Positions 8,484 to 18,053 of a stretch of 64,000 nt of DNA are shown piece by piece; positions within the stretch are counted from its first letter, which is position 1, and every line of letters begins with the position of its first letter. Under the pieces are notes generated by a model that searched no databases, was not told where the DNA came from, and saw only the letters and a program-made list of their open reading frames with translations. The stretch comes from Cyclobacteriaceae bacterium (GTDB lineage: Bacteria > Bacteroidota > Bacteroidia > Cytophagales > Cyclobacteriaceae), in contig JANQPQ010000024.1 of NCBI GenBank assembly GCA_028285445.1, positions 62,001 to 126,000 of the forward strand. The letters are read 5' to 3'. Position numbers and translations under genes: made by a program.

Positions 8484-11006
8484 GTGAATTGCATTAAGAA
8501 AATCCTACTATCGGTTGCCATGCTAATGGTACTGGTCGCCAGCACATTGGCGCAACAACCTAAGAAATACACATCTTCCGAAATTCTCTTAAAACTGAAG
8601 AAACTGAACGTGTTGGGAACGGCGTTGTATGTGGCAGCACACCCCGATGATGAGAATACGCGAATGATTGGTTACCTGGCAAATGAACGGCTTGTGAACG
8701 CGGCCTATCTTTCTGTTACCCGGGGCGATGGCGGGCAGAATGAGATTGGTACGGAGATCAGAGAATTGCTGGGAGTGATAAGAACACAGGAACTCCTGGC
8801 CGCCAGGCGAACTGACGGTGGGCAGCAATTCTTCACTAGGGCAAACGATTTCGGTTATTCCAAGACTGCAGAGGAAACCCAGAAATTTTGGGACAGAGAC
8901 GCAGCACTAGGCGACGTGGTGTGGGTGATTAGGAATTATAGACCAGACGTAATAATTACCAGGTTCCCACCAGACAAAAGGGCGGGGCATGGTCAGCATA
9001 CTACTTCTGCAATTTTTGCCGAGGAAGCCTTTGATTTAGTAGGCGACAAGACCAAATACCCAGAGCAACTGCAGTTTGTTGAAACCTGGCAACCCAAGAG
9101 GCATTTTCTCAATACGGGACGCTGGTGGAATCGGGAGATTAACAAAGATACACCGGGAGTTATCTCTGTGGATGTAGGTACTTATAATCCCTATTTGGGC
9201 AAATCGACCAACGAAATTGCAGCCCTCAGCAGATCAAAGCACCGTAGCCAGGGATTTGGTGCGATAGGTACGAGAGGTAGTCAGATCGAATTTCTGGAGT
9301 TGAAGAAGGGCGAGCCGGCCACAAACGACATATTTGATGGTATAGATATTAGCTGGAATCGGGTCAAGGGAGGTTCAAAGATTGGCGCGAAAGTGGAAGC
9401 TGTTATTGCTAATTTCGATCATAGTAACCCAGCGTCAATTGTTACCGAATTGCTCTCGATTCGATCTGATGTAGCAAAGCTTAAGGATGAATTTTGGAAG
9501 AACAGAAAGCTAAAGGATATCGACGAGCTGATCAGGGCTAGCCTCGGGCTTTATATTGAGATGACTGCTGATGATCACTACTATTCTTCCGGCGATAGTA
9601 TCAAGCTAAGAGTAGAAGCAATTAATCGCTCTGCTGTGCCTGTAAGCCTGGTAAGTATCAATCTAAACAAGATCGGTGGCACTGAGTCTGTGGAAAAACC
9701 ACTGGAGCATAACCAAAGGTTGAATTTAGATGTAAAGAGAAAATTGGGAGCAGTTGAGAGTTTTGAACCATACTGGTTACAAAAAGAAGGCTCCTTGGGT
9801 ATGTATGCCGTGGGAAATCAGCAGTTGATTGGAAGCCCTGAGAATGCGGCCGTTTTTCCCGTTCATTTCAATGTTGATGTGGCTGGCACCCATTTGAGTT
9901 TTGAAACGCCCGTGGTTTACAAATGGCGAGACCCTCGATTTGGCGAGAAGTACAGACCCATTGTCACCGGCCCTCCCGTATTTGTGGACATCGAGAAGAA
10001 GGTATATATTTTGGCTAATGAGCAGCCCAGCTCGGTAAAAGTTCGAGTGAAATCAGGTAAGCTGAACATTGCAGGACAGGTGAAGCTGCAAGTGCCTGCC
10101 GGCTGGAAGGTTACCCCAGAGCAAATTGATTTTGCAATTGAAAATAAGAGTGCAGAAGAAACATATGAATTCATGGTGCAACCGCCCGCCGGCGAAAGTC
10201 GTGTCGAGTTAGGAGCGGTGGCCACTTATGAAGGGCAAAACTATAGCAAAGGACTAACCACCATTACATACGATCATATCCCTACACAAACCATCTTTCC
10301 TAAAGCCAGGGCCATAGCGGCAAAGCTGGATATTGAGCGTAGAGGTGAGAATATTGGCTATATCATGGGTGGTGGTGATGAGGTTAATATTAGCCTGGAA
10401 CAAATTGGCTACAATGTGTGGAATATGAATGACGACGAGGTTACTGCACAGAACCTGAAAGGTCTCGATGCAGTTGTGCTTGGAGTACGAGCGTTGAATC
10501 TAAATGAACGGATCGGCTTTCAAATGCCTATTCTGCTGGATTATGTAAAGAATGGAGGAACACTAATTATCCAATTCAGTAAGTTCTTTGGTATGAAAAC
10601 ACAGAATTACGCTCCATTCCCATTTAAGATATCTCGGGACAGGGTGGCGGAAGAAGATGCAGCTATGCGTATACTGGAACCAGACCATCCTATATTCAAT
10701 TACCCCAATAAGATAGAGCAAACTGATTTCGACAATTGGGTACAAGAGCGTGGTTTGTATTTTTCAAACGAATGGAGTGAAGAATATACTCCACTGCTTT
10801 CCAGCAATGACACCGACGAAAATGCTAAAAATGGTGGCCTTTTAGTGGCTAAGTATGGTCAGGGTTACTACATATATACCGGTTACTCCTGGTTTAGGCA
10901 ATTGCCGGCGGGCGTACCTGGTGCCTATAAAATCTTCACTAATATGATTTCTATTGGGAAGAAAGAACCTGCTATAGCTCCGGAGTTGGGAGATGCAAAT
11001 AAGTAG
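8484..11006 (+). CDS. Secreted PIG-L family deacetylase
   Basis: An 840-residue protein starting with GTG, chosen because it gives a full signal peptide (Lys-Lys, then a hydrophobic core, ending TLAQQ near residue 25). The PIG-L/LmbE domain (about 40-300) has the zinc motif AAHPDDE (residues 51-57) and the later His motif GHGQHTTSA (about 168-176). PIG-L enzymes hydrolyse N-acetyl groups from sugars such as GlcNAc. The remaining 500 residues contain beta-sandwich-like stretches and a C-terminal region (about 590-830) resembling a class I glutamine amidotransferase-like fold, probably non-catalytic. It precedes a coupled small membrane protein and Na+/solute symporter, suggesting a periplasmic deacetylation and uptake pathway. 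Confidence 0.9.
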   Translation: MNCIKKILLSVAMLMVLVASTLAQQPKKYTSSEILLKLKKLNVLGTALYVAAHPDDENTRMIGYLANERLVNAAYLSVTRGDGGQNEIGTEIRELLGVIRTQELLAARRTDGGQQFFTRANDFGYSKTAEETQKFWDRDAALGDVVWVIRNYRPDVIITRFPPDKRAGHGQHTTSAIFAEEAFDLVGDKTKYPEQLQFVETWQPKRHFLNTGRWWNREINKDTPGVISVDVGTYNPYLGKSTNEIAALSRSKHRSQGFGAIGTRGSQIEFLELKKGEPATNDIFDGIDISWNRVKGGSKIGAKVEAVIANFDHSNPASIVTELLSIRSDVAKLKDEFWKNRKLKDIDELIRASLGLYIEMTADDHYYSSGDSIKLRVEAINRSAVPVSLVSINLNKIGGTESVEKPLEHNQRLNLDVKRKLGAVESFEPYWLQKEGSLGMYAVGNQQLIGSPENAAVFPVHFNVDVAGTHLSFETPVVYKWRDPRFGEKYRPIVTGPPVFVDIEKKVYILANEQPSSVKVRVKSGKLNIAGQVKLQVPAGWKVTPEQIDFAIENKSAEETYEFMVQPPAGESRVELGAVATYEGQNYSKGLTTITYDHIPTQTIFPKARAIAAKLDIERRGENIGYIMGGGDEVNISLEQIGYNVWNMNDDEVTAQNLKGLDAVVLGVRALNLNERIGFQMPILLDYVKNGGTLIIQFSKFFGMKTQNYAPFPFKISRDRVAEEDAAMRILEPDHPIFNYPNKIEQTDFDNWVQERGLYFSNEWSEEYTPLLSSNDTDENAKNGGLLVAKYGQGYYIYTGYSWFRQLPAGVPGAYKIFTNMISIGKKEPAIAPELGDANK

Positions 11007-11067
11007 CTGATACCCGAGCGGTAACGGTCTACTTATTTATATTTGATAGTACCAAACCAACATTACT

Positions 11068-11223
11068 TTGAGCCAGACTAATCCTGATCCTCCAAGCGAT
11101 CATCACGACGATATTGAGTCCCCTCCATTGTTGGGCAAGTGGCCCAATCTCTATGCCGTTGTGCTCGGCACCCTCGCGGTTCTCATCATCATCTTCATTC
11201 TGCTCACTAACGCCTATTCATGA
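11068..11223 (+). CDS. 51-residue single-span membrane protein coupled to the symporter
   Basis: A short frame with TTG start and TGA stop. It has a Pro/Asp/His-rich N-terminus (about 20 residues), then GKWPNLYAVV and one hydrophobic helix (about residues 29-47). The stop overlaps the ATG of the following symporter gene in an ATGA arrangement, which argues for translational coupling. Domain content beyond the single span is not recognisable. It could be a symporter accessory subunit, which is inference from the coupling. The TTG start is the only start in frame that gives the entire protein. Confidence 0.65.
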   Translation: MSQTNPDPPSDHHDDIESPPLLGKWPNLYAVVLGTLAVLIIIFILLTNAYS

Positions 11224-12914
11224 ATCAGATCGATTGGATAGTACTGTTTGGTACGTTAGCTCTTATAGTCAGCTATGGCATCTGGAAATCCAGAGATAAC
11301 AAGAATATTGAAGGCTACTTACTGGGTGACAAAAGCCTGAAATGGTGGACAATTGGGCTGTCTGTAATGGCTACCCAAGCCAGTGCAATCACCTTTCTTT
11401 CTACACCCGGACAGGCATTCGAAGATGGCATGCGCTTCGTGCAATTCTATTTTGGTTTGCCCCTGGCCATGGTTATTCTCAGCATCACGGCAATCCCTAT
11501 TTATTACAGGTTGAAAGTTTTTACGGCATATGAATACCTGGAGACACGATTTGATCTCAAAACGAGGTCTTTGGCAGCTTTTCTATTTCTGATTCAAAGA
11601 GGGTTAGGCGCTGGCATAACCATCTATGCGCCATCAATTATTCTTTCAACAATTCTTGGCTGGAGTCTTTTCACCACCAATTTCATAATTGGCTTCCTGG
11701 TGATAATTTATACGGTGGCTGGAGGTACTAAGGCTGTGAGCCAAACGCAGAAACTACAAATGGCTGTAATGATGGGAGGGATGATTACAGCAGGAGTATT
11801 CGTGATACTGAATCTGCCCACTGACGTTTCGTTTGGTGACGCCATGAAAGTGGCAGGCAAGATGGGTAAGATGAACATAGTGAATCTCGAGTTTGATCTC
11901 ACTGACCGATATAACCTCTGGTCTGGCCTGATAGGGGGTATGTTTCTGGCGCTGGCATATTTCGGAACTGACCAATCGCAAGTCTCCAGGTATCTATCAG
12001 GAAAATCCATCAAAGAAAGCCGATTGGGGCTTCTTTTCAACGGCCTGTTAAAAGTACCAATGCAGTTCATTATTCTTTTCATCGGCATGATGGTATTCGT
12101 CTTCTATGTATTCAATACTCCTCCGGTGTATTTTAATCAGGTGGAAAGGGAGAAACTGCGAACCAATGATCAGTTTGAGGAGAGGTTAACCCAGCTGGAA
12201 AATGAGCATAATGATTTATCATCACGTAAAGCGGTAGCCATCAAAGGGATGCTGGAGGCAATGGACGCCGGGGATGAGCAAACCGTTACAAGTCAGCAGC
12301 AAGAAGCTCTCAGCCTTAACGATAGATCCAAAGAGATAAGAGAGGAAATAGGTGAGATGGTAGTTCAAAATAACCCTGATGCCAAAAAGGATGATAGGGA
12401 TTATGTTTTTATCAATTTCGTAATGAACGAGTTGCCTATCGGGGTGGTGGGCTTACTTTTTGCTGTGATATTTTCGGCAGCCATGTCATCTACCTCTTCT
12501 GAGTTGAATGCATTAGCTTCAACCACCACGGTTGATGTTTACAAAAGGAGTATACGGAAAGACGGCTCACCTGAACACTATCTAAAATCATCGCGCTGGA
12601 TGACACTGGGGTGGGGAATGTTTGCCATAGCATTTGCCACTTTTGCTACGGAGATGGAGAACCTGATCCAGGCGGTAAATATACTGGGCTCCTTATTCTA
12701 TGGTACCATCCTCGGGATCTTCGTCTCAGCCTTTTATGTAAAGTACATTAAGGGTACCGCAGTGTTCATTGCGGCCCTGATAACCGAGGCAATAATCCTG
12801 GGACTTTATTTCTTTACGGATGTGGCCTTTCTACTGTACAATATAATTGGCTGCCTTCTAGTGGTGTTCATTGGCCTGATCCTGCAGCGGTTTATGGGGG
12901 AAAGTGGTAATTAG
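11220..12914 (+). CDS. Sodium:solute symporter (SSS family)
   Basis: A 564-residue inner-membrane transporter with about 13 hydrophobic segments. Typical SSS features are the N-terminal WWTIGLSVMATQASAITFLS helix with Na+-site residues, GLPLAMVILS, and the late block FSAAMSSTSSELNALAS, which carries the second-site Ser/Thr residues. Between about residues 300 and 400 lies a long charged, coiled-coil-like soluble insertion (QLENEHNDLSSRK and neighbours), which is not part of the core fold. The solute is unknown; the neighbouring PIG-L deacetylase suggests an amino sugar or related glycan product. A four-base overlap links it to the preceding small gene. Confidence 0.93.
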   Translation: MNQIDWIVLFGTLALIVSYGIWKSRDNKNIEGYLLGDKSLKWWTIGLSVMATQASAITFLSTPGQAFEDGMRFVQFYFGLPLAMVILSITAIPIYYRLKVFTAYEYLETRFDLKTRSLAAFLFLIQRGLGAGITIYAPSIILSTILGWSLFTTNFIIGFLVIIYTVAGGTKAVSQTQKLQMAVMMGGMITAGVFVILNLPTDVSFGDAMKVAGKMGKMNIVNLEFDLTDRYNLWSGLIGGMFLALAYFGTDQSQVSRYLSGKSIKESRLGLLFNGLLKVPMQFIILFIGMMVFVFYVFNTPPVYFNQVEREKLRTNDQFEERLTQLENEHNDLSSRKAVAIKGMLEAMDAGDEQTVTSQQQEALSLNDRSKEIREEIGEMVVQNNPDAKKDDRDYVFINFVMNELPIGVVGLLFAVIFSAAMSSTSSELNALASTTTVDVYKRSIRKDGSPEHYLKSSRWMTLGWGMFAIAFATFATEMENLIQAVNILGSLFYGTILGIFVSAFYVKYIKGTAVFIAALITEAIILGLYFFTDVAFLLYNIIGCLLVVFIGLILQRFMGESGN

Positions 12915-12933
12915 TCATTAGTCATCAATAAGT

Positions 12934-12987
12934 AGTCATTAGTCAATGGTTTAAAATCTAGTAACCAAGGACCAATGACTAATTACT
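12934..12987. terminator. Imperfect inverted repeat between convergent genes, with local TAGTCATT repeats
   Basis: Arms AGTCATTAGTCAATGGT (12934-12950) and its near complement ACCAATGACTAATTACT (12971-12987) pair at 15 of 17 positions around a 20-base loop. A further TTAGTCATTAGTCA copy precedes the left arm at 12911-12924. Its position between the converging symporter and DUF2911 genes suggests a shared transcription end. There is no long T-run, so the terminator role is an inference. Confidence 0.4.
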
Positions 12988-12998
12988 AAGGACAAATC

Positions 12999-13886
12999 TT
13001 ACTTTAGAGCGGCGATCTTACGATCTAGTTGACCCTTGAAAGTATTGTTGTAGAAATTCAAAGTACCTCCGGTAGAATTCTTTCCCTGTTCATGAGCCTT
13101 CTCCAAAGATGCCAGGGCTCCTTTCTTGTCACCCATTTTAGCTTGAATGTCAGACTTTAGCTCATAACGAAACATACTTGGACCATGCTCAATAGCTTTG
13201 TTAATCCATTCCAGGGCTTTATCAAGGTCTTTGTCGTTGTTATAATAGTAGTTTGCTGCCTGGTTAAATGTGTTGGCTGCTGCGCTGTAGGGGTTTTCCA
13301 TAGTAGAAGCAATTTGCTCCATAACCTGGCTGTCAGTGTTAGCTTCTACATTTAATGCGAAGTGCATGTTTTCCCACCAGAAATCAATTGTAGCCGTGCT
13401 ATTAGTTACTGCACCAAATGTGAAGGTCATTGTTTCAGTGTTCCAATCCATTTTCTCTGCCTTCACCGTAAAGCGAGCCTGCTCTTCTTCCTCCTTATAG
13501 TTGCCAGGGTTATTGCCATTCAGACTTAGGTTTTTATAGAGAGCTACTTTCCAATCAGCATCACCTAAATGAGTAAAGATGCTGTATTCGCCAGCAGGCA
13601 CATCAGTGCCATTAATCTTTACATCTTCACTAAAAGTAATTTGAGTAGGAGCCCCCGCCCCAGTTCGCCAAATTGTACCATTAGGTAGCAGGAAGTCATC
13701 CCCGGCACCAAATATCTTTCGCCCCTTAACTCCTGGTCGGCCGTAGTCGATTGTTACTTCGCCTAAACCAACTTCTTGAGTTATGATTCCTCGTGGACTT
13801 GGGCTAGGTGTATTGATTTGGCCATAAGTTGCCAGTGGAGCAGCGATCAAAACGGCCAATACAGTTCTGATAAAATTACTTTTCAT
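12999..13886 (-). CDS. DUF2911 domain protein with C-terminal TPR-like repeats
   Basis: A 295-residue secreted protein with signal peptide (about 1-22, ending TYGQ). The DUF2911 domain follows (about 30-175) with the typical blocks DYGRPGVKGRKIFG, IWRTGAGAPTQITF and PAGEYSIFT. The C-terminal part (about 195-290) has two or three TPR-like helical pairs, including DKDLDKALEWINKAIEHGP. DUF2911 is common in Bacteroidota; its function is not established. The gene stands alone and converges on the symporter. Confidence 0.9.
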   Translation of the reverse strand: MKSNFIRTVLAVLIAAPLATYGQINTPSPSPRGIITQEVGLGEVTIDYGRPGVKGRKIFGAGDDFLLPNGTIWRTGAGAPTQITFSEDVKINGTDVPAGEYSIFTHLGDADWKVALYKNLSLNGNNPGNYKEEEEQARFTVKAEKMDWNTETMTFTFGAVTNSTATIDFWWENMHFALNVEANTDSQVMEQIASTMENPYSAAANTFNQAANYYYNNDKDLDKALEWINKAIEHGPSMFRYELKSDIQAKMGDKKGALASLEKAHEQGKNSTGGTLNFYNNTFKGQLDRKIAALK

Positions 13887-13996
13887 GGGTATCGTTGTTT
13901 GATTTTTTTAGAACAATTTTGAACCAGCCAAATTATCAAAAAAGCCCGGTTTTAGGAAAATGTCACGACGAATAACCTACAAAGCTTACCAGAAGA

Positions 13997-14620
13997 ATGG
14001 GAATCAGAGGTAAAGGCAAGGAATTGCCTCAGGCGTTTTACCTAAGATCTGATGTTAACGTAATAGCCAGGGATCTGTTAGGGAAGTACCTGTTTACCAA
14101 TTTTGATGGCAACCTCACTGGTGGCAGGATTGTGGAAGTAGAGGCTTACTGTGGGGCTTCGGATAAGGCCTGTCATGCATATCCTAATAAGATGACTAAG
14201 AGGACCAGTATCATGTTTGAACATGGGGGATTGGCCTATGTCTATCTCATTTATGGCATTCATAAGTTGTTTAATATTGTTACCAACGGAGCTGGAATAG
14301 CAGATGCGATCTTGGTTAGAGCGATAGAGCCTTCACATGGGACCAGTATTATGGAGCGGCGACGTAACTCGTCAGTTAATAAGAAGGGTTTTTCATCTGG
14401 TCCCGGTAATGTGGCTATGGCCCTGGGAATCGACTTAAGCCACTATGGAGCATCGTTGCAAGGCCCGGAAATTTGGATTGAGGATTTTGGAGAAGACGAC
14501 TTTGCAATTCAAACTACTACCCGTATTGGGGTTGATTATGCTGGCGAAGATGCCTTATTGCCATGGCGCTATTACATTGGCGGGAATAAACACGTTAGCA
14601 AAATGCCTAAAGGCGAGTAA
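13997..14620 (+). CDS. mpg: DNA-3-methyladenine glycosylase (AAG/Mpg family)
   Basis: A 207-residue base-excision repair enzyme that removes alkylated purines. It matches the AAG fold: LLGKYLFTN, the catalytic Glu block GRIVEVEAYCG (about residues 43-53), the HAYPNKMTKRT segment, VYLIYGIHKLFNIVT (Tyr intercalation loop region) and SGPGNVAMALGI near the C-terminus. Length is typical (about 200). Start ATG at 13997; there is no strong Shine-Dalgarno. It is divergent from the DUF2911 gene and followed 63 bases later by the PD40-OmpA gene. Confidence 0.95.
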   Translation: MGIRGKGKELPQAFYLRSDVNVIARDLLGKYLFTNFDGNLTGGRIVEVEAYCGASDKACHAYPNKMTKRTSIMFEHGGLAYVYLIYGIHKLFNIVTNGAGIADAILVRAIEPSHGTSIMERRRNSSVNKKGFSSGPGNVAMALGIDLSHYGASLQGPEIWIEDFGEDDFAIQTTTRIGVDYAGEDALLPWRYYIGGNKHVSKMPKGE

Positions 14621-14645
14621 ATGTGGTATCTATCTTGCTTTACAC

Positions 14646-14653
14646 TAATTTTG
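14646..14653 (+). promoter_or_regulatory. Candidate -7 element TAATTTTG before the PD40-OmpA gene
   Basis: An exact match to TAnnTTTG about 30 bases before the ATG at 14684. The -33 element is not convincing, so this is a low-confidence promoter call. Confidence 0.25.
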
Positions 14654-14683
14654 TTGGCAGAATAAATCAAGATAGCGGTTTAA

Positions 14684-16264
14684 ATGATAGCGCGCCTTTT
14701 TGTTGTATTGTTTCTCTTTGGGGCTGTATTGCCTGTTTCTGGGCAGCCAGACGCTGCACAGTTTAATTCCGTAGCAGAGGAGTTTCAACCTATATTCTCT
14801 CCGGATGGAAGAACACTATACTTTGTTCGGGGCAGTGTGTCATCCAATATTGGTGGTGTTAAAGACAAGGGAGATATCTACTACTCTGCTTTCTTGGATA
14901 CGGCCTGGACTTCTCCAGCAAATATTGGGAGGCCAATAAACAGCGTTGATGCAAATGGAATCGCGGGGTTTTCGCCTGACGGTAAAACTATGTATCTCTA
15001 CGGGCATTACAACAACGACGGAAGCAAAGCGCGTACTCAAGGCTTGTCACAAAGCTATTATGCCAATGGTAAGTGGGGAGTCCCGAAAAAACTGCCAATA
15101 GAATACTTTCTCAATAAGAGCCAAGAACTGTCAGCTACTATTTCGAAAGATGGCAGAGTGATGGTCCTGTCAATGGACTCATTTGGCTCTTATGGTGGTG
15201 AAGACTTATATGTTAGCTTTCTGCAACCTGACGGAACATGGTCTCAACCCAAGAATATGGGGTCAGTCTTAAATACAAAGTTGCAGGAAATGACTCCACA
15301 CATCTCAAATGATAATACCAGGCTGTACTTTGCGTCTAATGGCCACGAGGGTTACGGTAGTCGCGACATCTTTGTTAGTAACCGGCTCGACGATACCTGG
15401 AGAACTTGGTCCGCTCCAAAGAATTTGGGAGCTGAAATTAACTCGGAAGGTTTAGAGCTGTCTTTCCAGTTTGTGGAGGACGACCTGGCCATGTTTATCA
15501 CGACACAAAATAGTGATGGCTATGGGGATATCAGGTTTAGACGATTTAATGATGAGGAGTTGAAGGAGTTATTGCCAGAGACAATAGCCATTGAAAATCC
15601 AAAGAAGCCAACAATCGATCTGCGTGAAGTCACCGAACTAGCTGATGCTACGAATCTCATAAATGTTTTTGGAACAGTAAAGAACGCTTCCACCTCATCA
15701 GCTTTGGGAGCTATTATAAAAGTTACGGGAGAGAAGGGATTCGCAAGAGAACTTGCGGCTGACGAAAATGGAGGCTATTCAATTCCACTACCAACTGATG
15801 ATTCCTATCGATTTGAGTTAGAAGCACCGGGATTTCTCACAGTTCATGAAGGCCTAGAACTTAGGACGCAGGAAATTGCTATCCTGGAACTGAATTTCAA
15901 TATGTACCCCATTACCGTGGGTACCACAATAAAGCTTGATCATGTTATATTTCATCAGGGTACGGCGAATCTGATTGATTCGTCATCTGACCAATTGGAT
16001 ATTGTTACTCAGATGATGAAAGATAATCCCGCTATAAATATTGACCTCTCCGGGCACACTGACAATCGTGGTAGTTTTCGTTTGAACCTGCAGCTTAGCC
16101 AACAGCGAGTGGAGAAGGTAAAAGAGTATTTGGTAGCTCATGGCATAACGGAGGCACGCATATCAGGCAAGGGTTATGGTGGTACCCGTCCAGTTGCAAG
16201 TAATGCCAGTGAGGAAACCCGCAAGTTAAATCGACGGGTGGAGTTTACAATTGTGAGGAATTAG
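14684..16264 (+). CDS. PD40 beta-propeller / OmpA-domain envelope protein
   Basis: A 526-residue exported protein with signal peptide (about 1-20, ending VSGQ). PD40/WD40-like repeats are seen as FSPDGRTLYFVRG, FSPDGKTMYLYG and later ISNDNTRLYFASNG (about 30-300). A carboxypeptidase-regulatory-like beta domain follows (about 320-400). The C-terminal OmpA peptidoglycan-binding domain (about 410-526) carries LSGHTDNRGS and the NRRVEF ending. This layout is common in Bacteroidota and anchors an outer-membrane or periplasmic propeller to peptidoglycan. It converges with the gamma-glutamyltransferase gene, only five bases away. Confidence 0.92.
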   Translation: MIARLFVVLFLFGAVLPVSGQPDAAQFNSVAEEFQPIFSPDGRTLYFVRGSVSSNIGGVKDKGDIYYSAFLDTAWTSPANIGRPINSVDANGIAGFSPDGKTMYLYGHYNNDGSKARTQGLSQSYYANGKWGVPKKLPIEYFLNKSQELSATISKDGRVMVLSMDSFGSYGGEDLYVSFLQPDGTWSQPKNMGSVLNTKLQEMTPHISNDNTRLYFASNGHEGYGSRDIFVSNRLDDTWRTWSAPKNLGAEINSEGLELSFQFVEDDLAMFITTQNSDGYGDIRFRRFNDEELKELLPETIAIENPKKPTIDLREVTELADATNLINVFGTVKNASTSSALGAIIKVTGEKGFARELAADENGGYSIPLPTDDSYRFELEAPGFLTVHEGLELRTQEIAILELNFNMYPITVGTTIKLDHVIFHQGTANLIDSSSDQLDIVTQMMKDNPAINIDLSGHTDNRGSFRLNLQLSQQRVEKVKEYLVAHGITEARISGKGYGGTRPVASNASEETRKLNRRVEFTIVRN

Positions 16265-16269
16265 CTAAC

Positions 16270-17976
16270 CTAATAACCGACGGCGGCGTCATCTCCGCGT
16301 GGGTCAGCACCACCTTCCAATCTTCCATCTTCCAATACCAAAATGCAGTCTAATTTTCCGTATCCGTTGCGTTCTCGAAGGTTGTGTCCCATATCCTGGA
16401 GCCTCTGGATAGTAGCGCTATCAAATGCATTTTCATGATACATAATCATATCGGGCCTCCATTGGTTATGAAACCTACCTGCTGAAACGGCTTCTTGCAT
16501 AGTAAGCCCGTGATCTATCACATTAACTATTGCCTGAAAAACGGATGTAATTATAGTTGAGCCTCCAGGCGTTCCCACCACCATTAACAGCTTACCGTCC
16601 TTTTCCACGATTGTAGGTGTCATGGAACTTAACATACGCTTACCTGCTTCAATAGCATTGGCTTCGCCGCCAACCAGGCCGTACATGTTGGGGAAACCTG
16701 GCTTGATACTGAAGTCGTCCATTTCATTATTCAAAATGAACCCTGCTCCAGCTACTACCACTTTAGACCCATACCCACCATTAAGTGTAGTGGTTACAGA
16801 AACGGCATTACCCTGAGCATCAACAACCGAGAAGTGGGTTGTCTCCATGCTTTCAGCTATAGTGAAATCGCCAGCCAAAATTTCATCGCTGTTAGTTGCT
16901 CGTTCGGGGTTGTAGTTTTCAAATCGAGATTTCAGGTACTCCTCATCCAACAGGTTTGAAACAGGAACCTGATAGTAGTCGGGGTCGCCTAAATGTGTGG
17001 CGCGGTCCGCAAACACCCGGCGCTCAGCCTCTGCCATTAAGTGAGCTGATTGGGCGGTATTCGGGCCCATGGAACCAAGGTCAAAGGGCTCTACCAGTTT
17101 AAGTAGTTGAGCCAATGCAATGCCACCACTGGAGGGAGGAGACATAGATATAATTTTGTGCCCGCGATATTGAGTAATAATTGGCTCGCGCCACACGGAT
17201 TTGTAGTTTATTAAATCTTCATGTGTAATTATGCCGTTGCCTCTCTGCATTTCTGCCACAATAAGATCAGCAGTTTCTCCTTCATAAAATCCAGCTCTTC
17301 CATTGTCACGCACTCTTTCCAGTGTGCCAGCAAGATCCTTGTAATAAATAGAGTCACCCTCATTCCATTTTTCCTTCATGAGGAATTCAGGAAGAACTGA
17401 ATTGTACTTTTCGAAATTCTCCTGCTGGCCGGTAAGCATCCGGGCTTCGCGGGCGGTTAGCAAGAAGCCATTTGCGGCTATATCAATAGAAGGTTGGATA
17501 AGCTCTTCCATAGCTAGGCTACCATATCGCTCATGAGCGACAAACATGCCATCAACGGAACCGGGTACTCCTGCAGCTAAATGCCCCCGGGTGCTCAGTC
17601 CCTCAACGGGAATGCTGTCGCCTCCAATGTACATGTCCCGGCTGGCGGCTGATGCTGCCATCTCCCTAAAATCCAGGGCATCGGTAGACCCATCATTATT
17701 TCGGATCACCATGAAGCCACCACCTCCGATATTTCCTGCGGTAGGATAGACCACCGCTAAAGCAAACTGAACAGCAATAGCCGCATCAACGGCATTGCCC
17801 CCTTTCTTGAGGACATCAACTCCTACCTGTGAGGCAAGGGGATGTGCACTTACTACCATTCCGTTTTCGGCAATTACTCCACGCTCTTGCGGCTTTTCGG
17901 TAGATTGTTCCGATTGGGGACCACAGGAAAAGGCGATGAGTAATAATAATACGAAGCAAATATTGAGGCGATTCAT
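16270..17976 (-). CDS. ggt: Gamma-glutamyltransferase, lipoprotein type
   Basis: A 568-residue Ntn-hydrolase precursor that cleaves gamma-glutamyl bonds such as those in glutathione. The N-terminus is a lipoprotein signal ending LIAFSC (Cys18), so the enzyme is probably tethered in the periplasm. The processing nucleophile is the second Thr of METTHFSVVD (near residue 380), preceded by the large subunit blocks GNAVDAAIAVQFAL and GNIGGGGFMV; PSSGGIAL and the small-subunit Gly-Gly stretch GTPGGSTIITSV are also present. All expected catalytic features are there. It has no operon partner. Confidence 0.95.
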   Translation of the reverse strand: MNRLNICFVLLLLIAFSCGPQSEQSTEKPQERGVIAENGMVVSAHPLASQVGVDVLKKGGNAVDAAIAVQFALAVVYPTAGNIGGGGFMVIRNNDGSTDALDFREMAASAASRDMYIGGDSIPVEGLSTRGHLAAGVPGSVDGMFVAHERYGSLAMEELIQPSIDIAANGFLLTAREARMLTGQQENFEKYNSVLPEFLMKEKWNEGDSIYYKDLAGTLERVRDNGRAGFYEGETADLIVAEMQRGNGIITHEDLINYKSVWREPIITQYRGHKIISMSPPSSGGIALAQLLKLVEPFDLGSMGPNTAQSAHLMAEAERRVFADRATHLGDPDYYQVPVSNLLDEEYLKSRFENYNPERATNSDEILAGDFTIAESMETTHFSVVDAQGNAVSVTTTLNGGYGSKVVVAGAGFILNNEMDDFSIKPGFPNMYGLVGGEANAIEAGKRMLSSMTPTIVEKDGKLLMVVGTPGGSTIITSVFQAIVNVIDHGLTMQEAVSAGRFHNQWRPDMIMYHENAFDSATIQRLQDMGHNLRERNGYGKLDCILVLEDGRLEGGADPRGDDAAVGY

Positions 17977-18053
17977 TTGTAAGTCGTTCAGGTTTGTGGA
18001 TGCAATTTAATGTACTTGCTATAAATGTGAGAATTCGTTTTGTAAGTTGTTGC

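Noticed and set aside
12911-12987. Possible CRISPR-like repeat
   Set aside because: Units are short and irregular, without spacers of constant size or cas genes.
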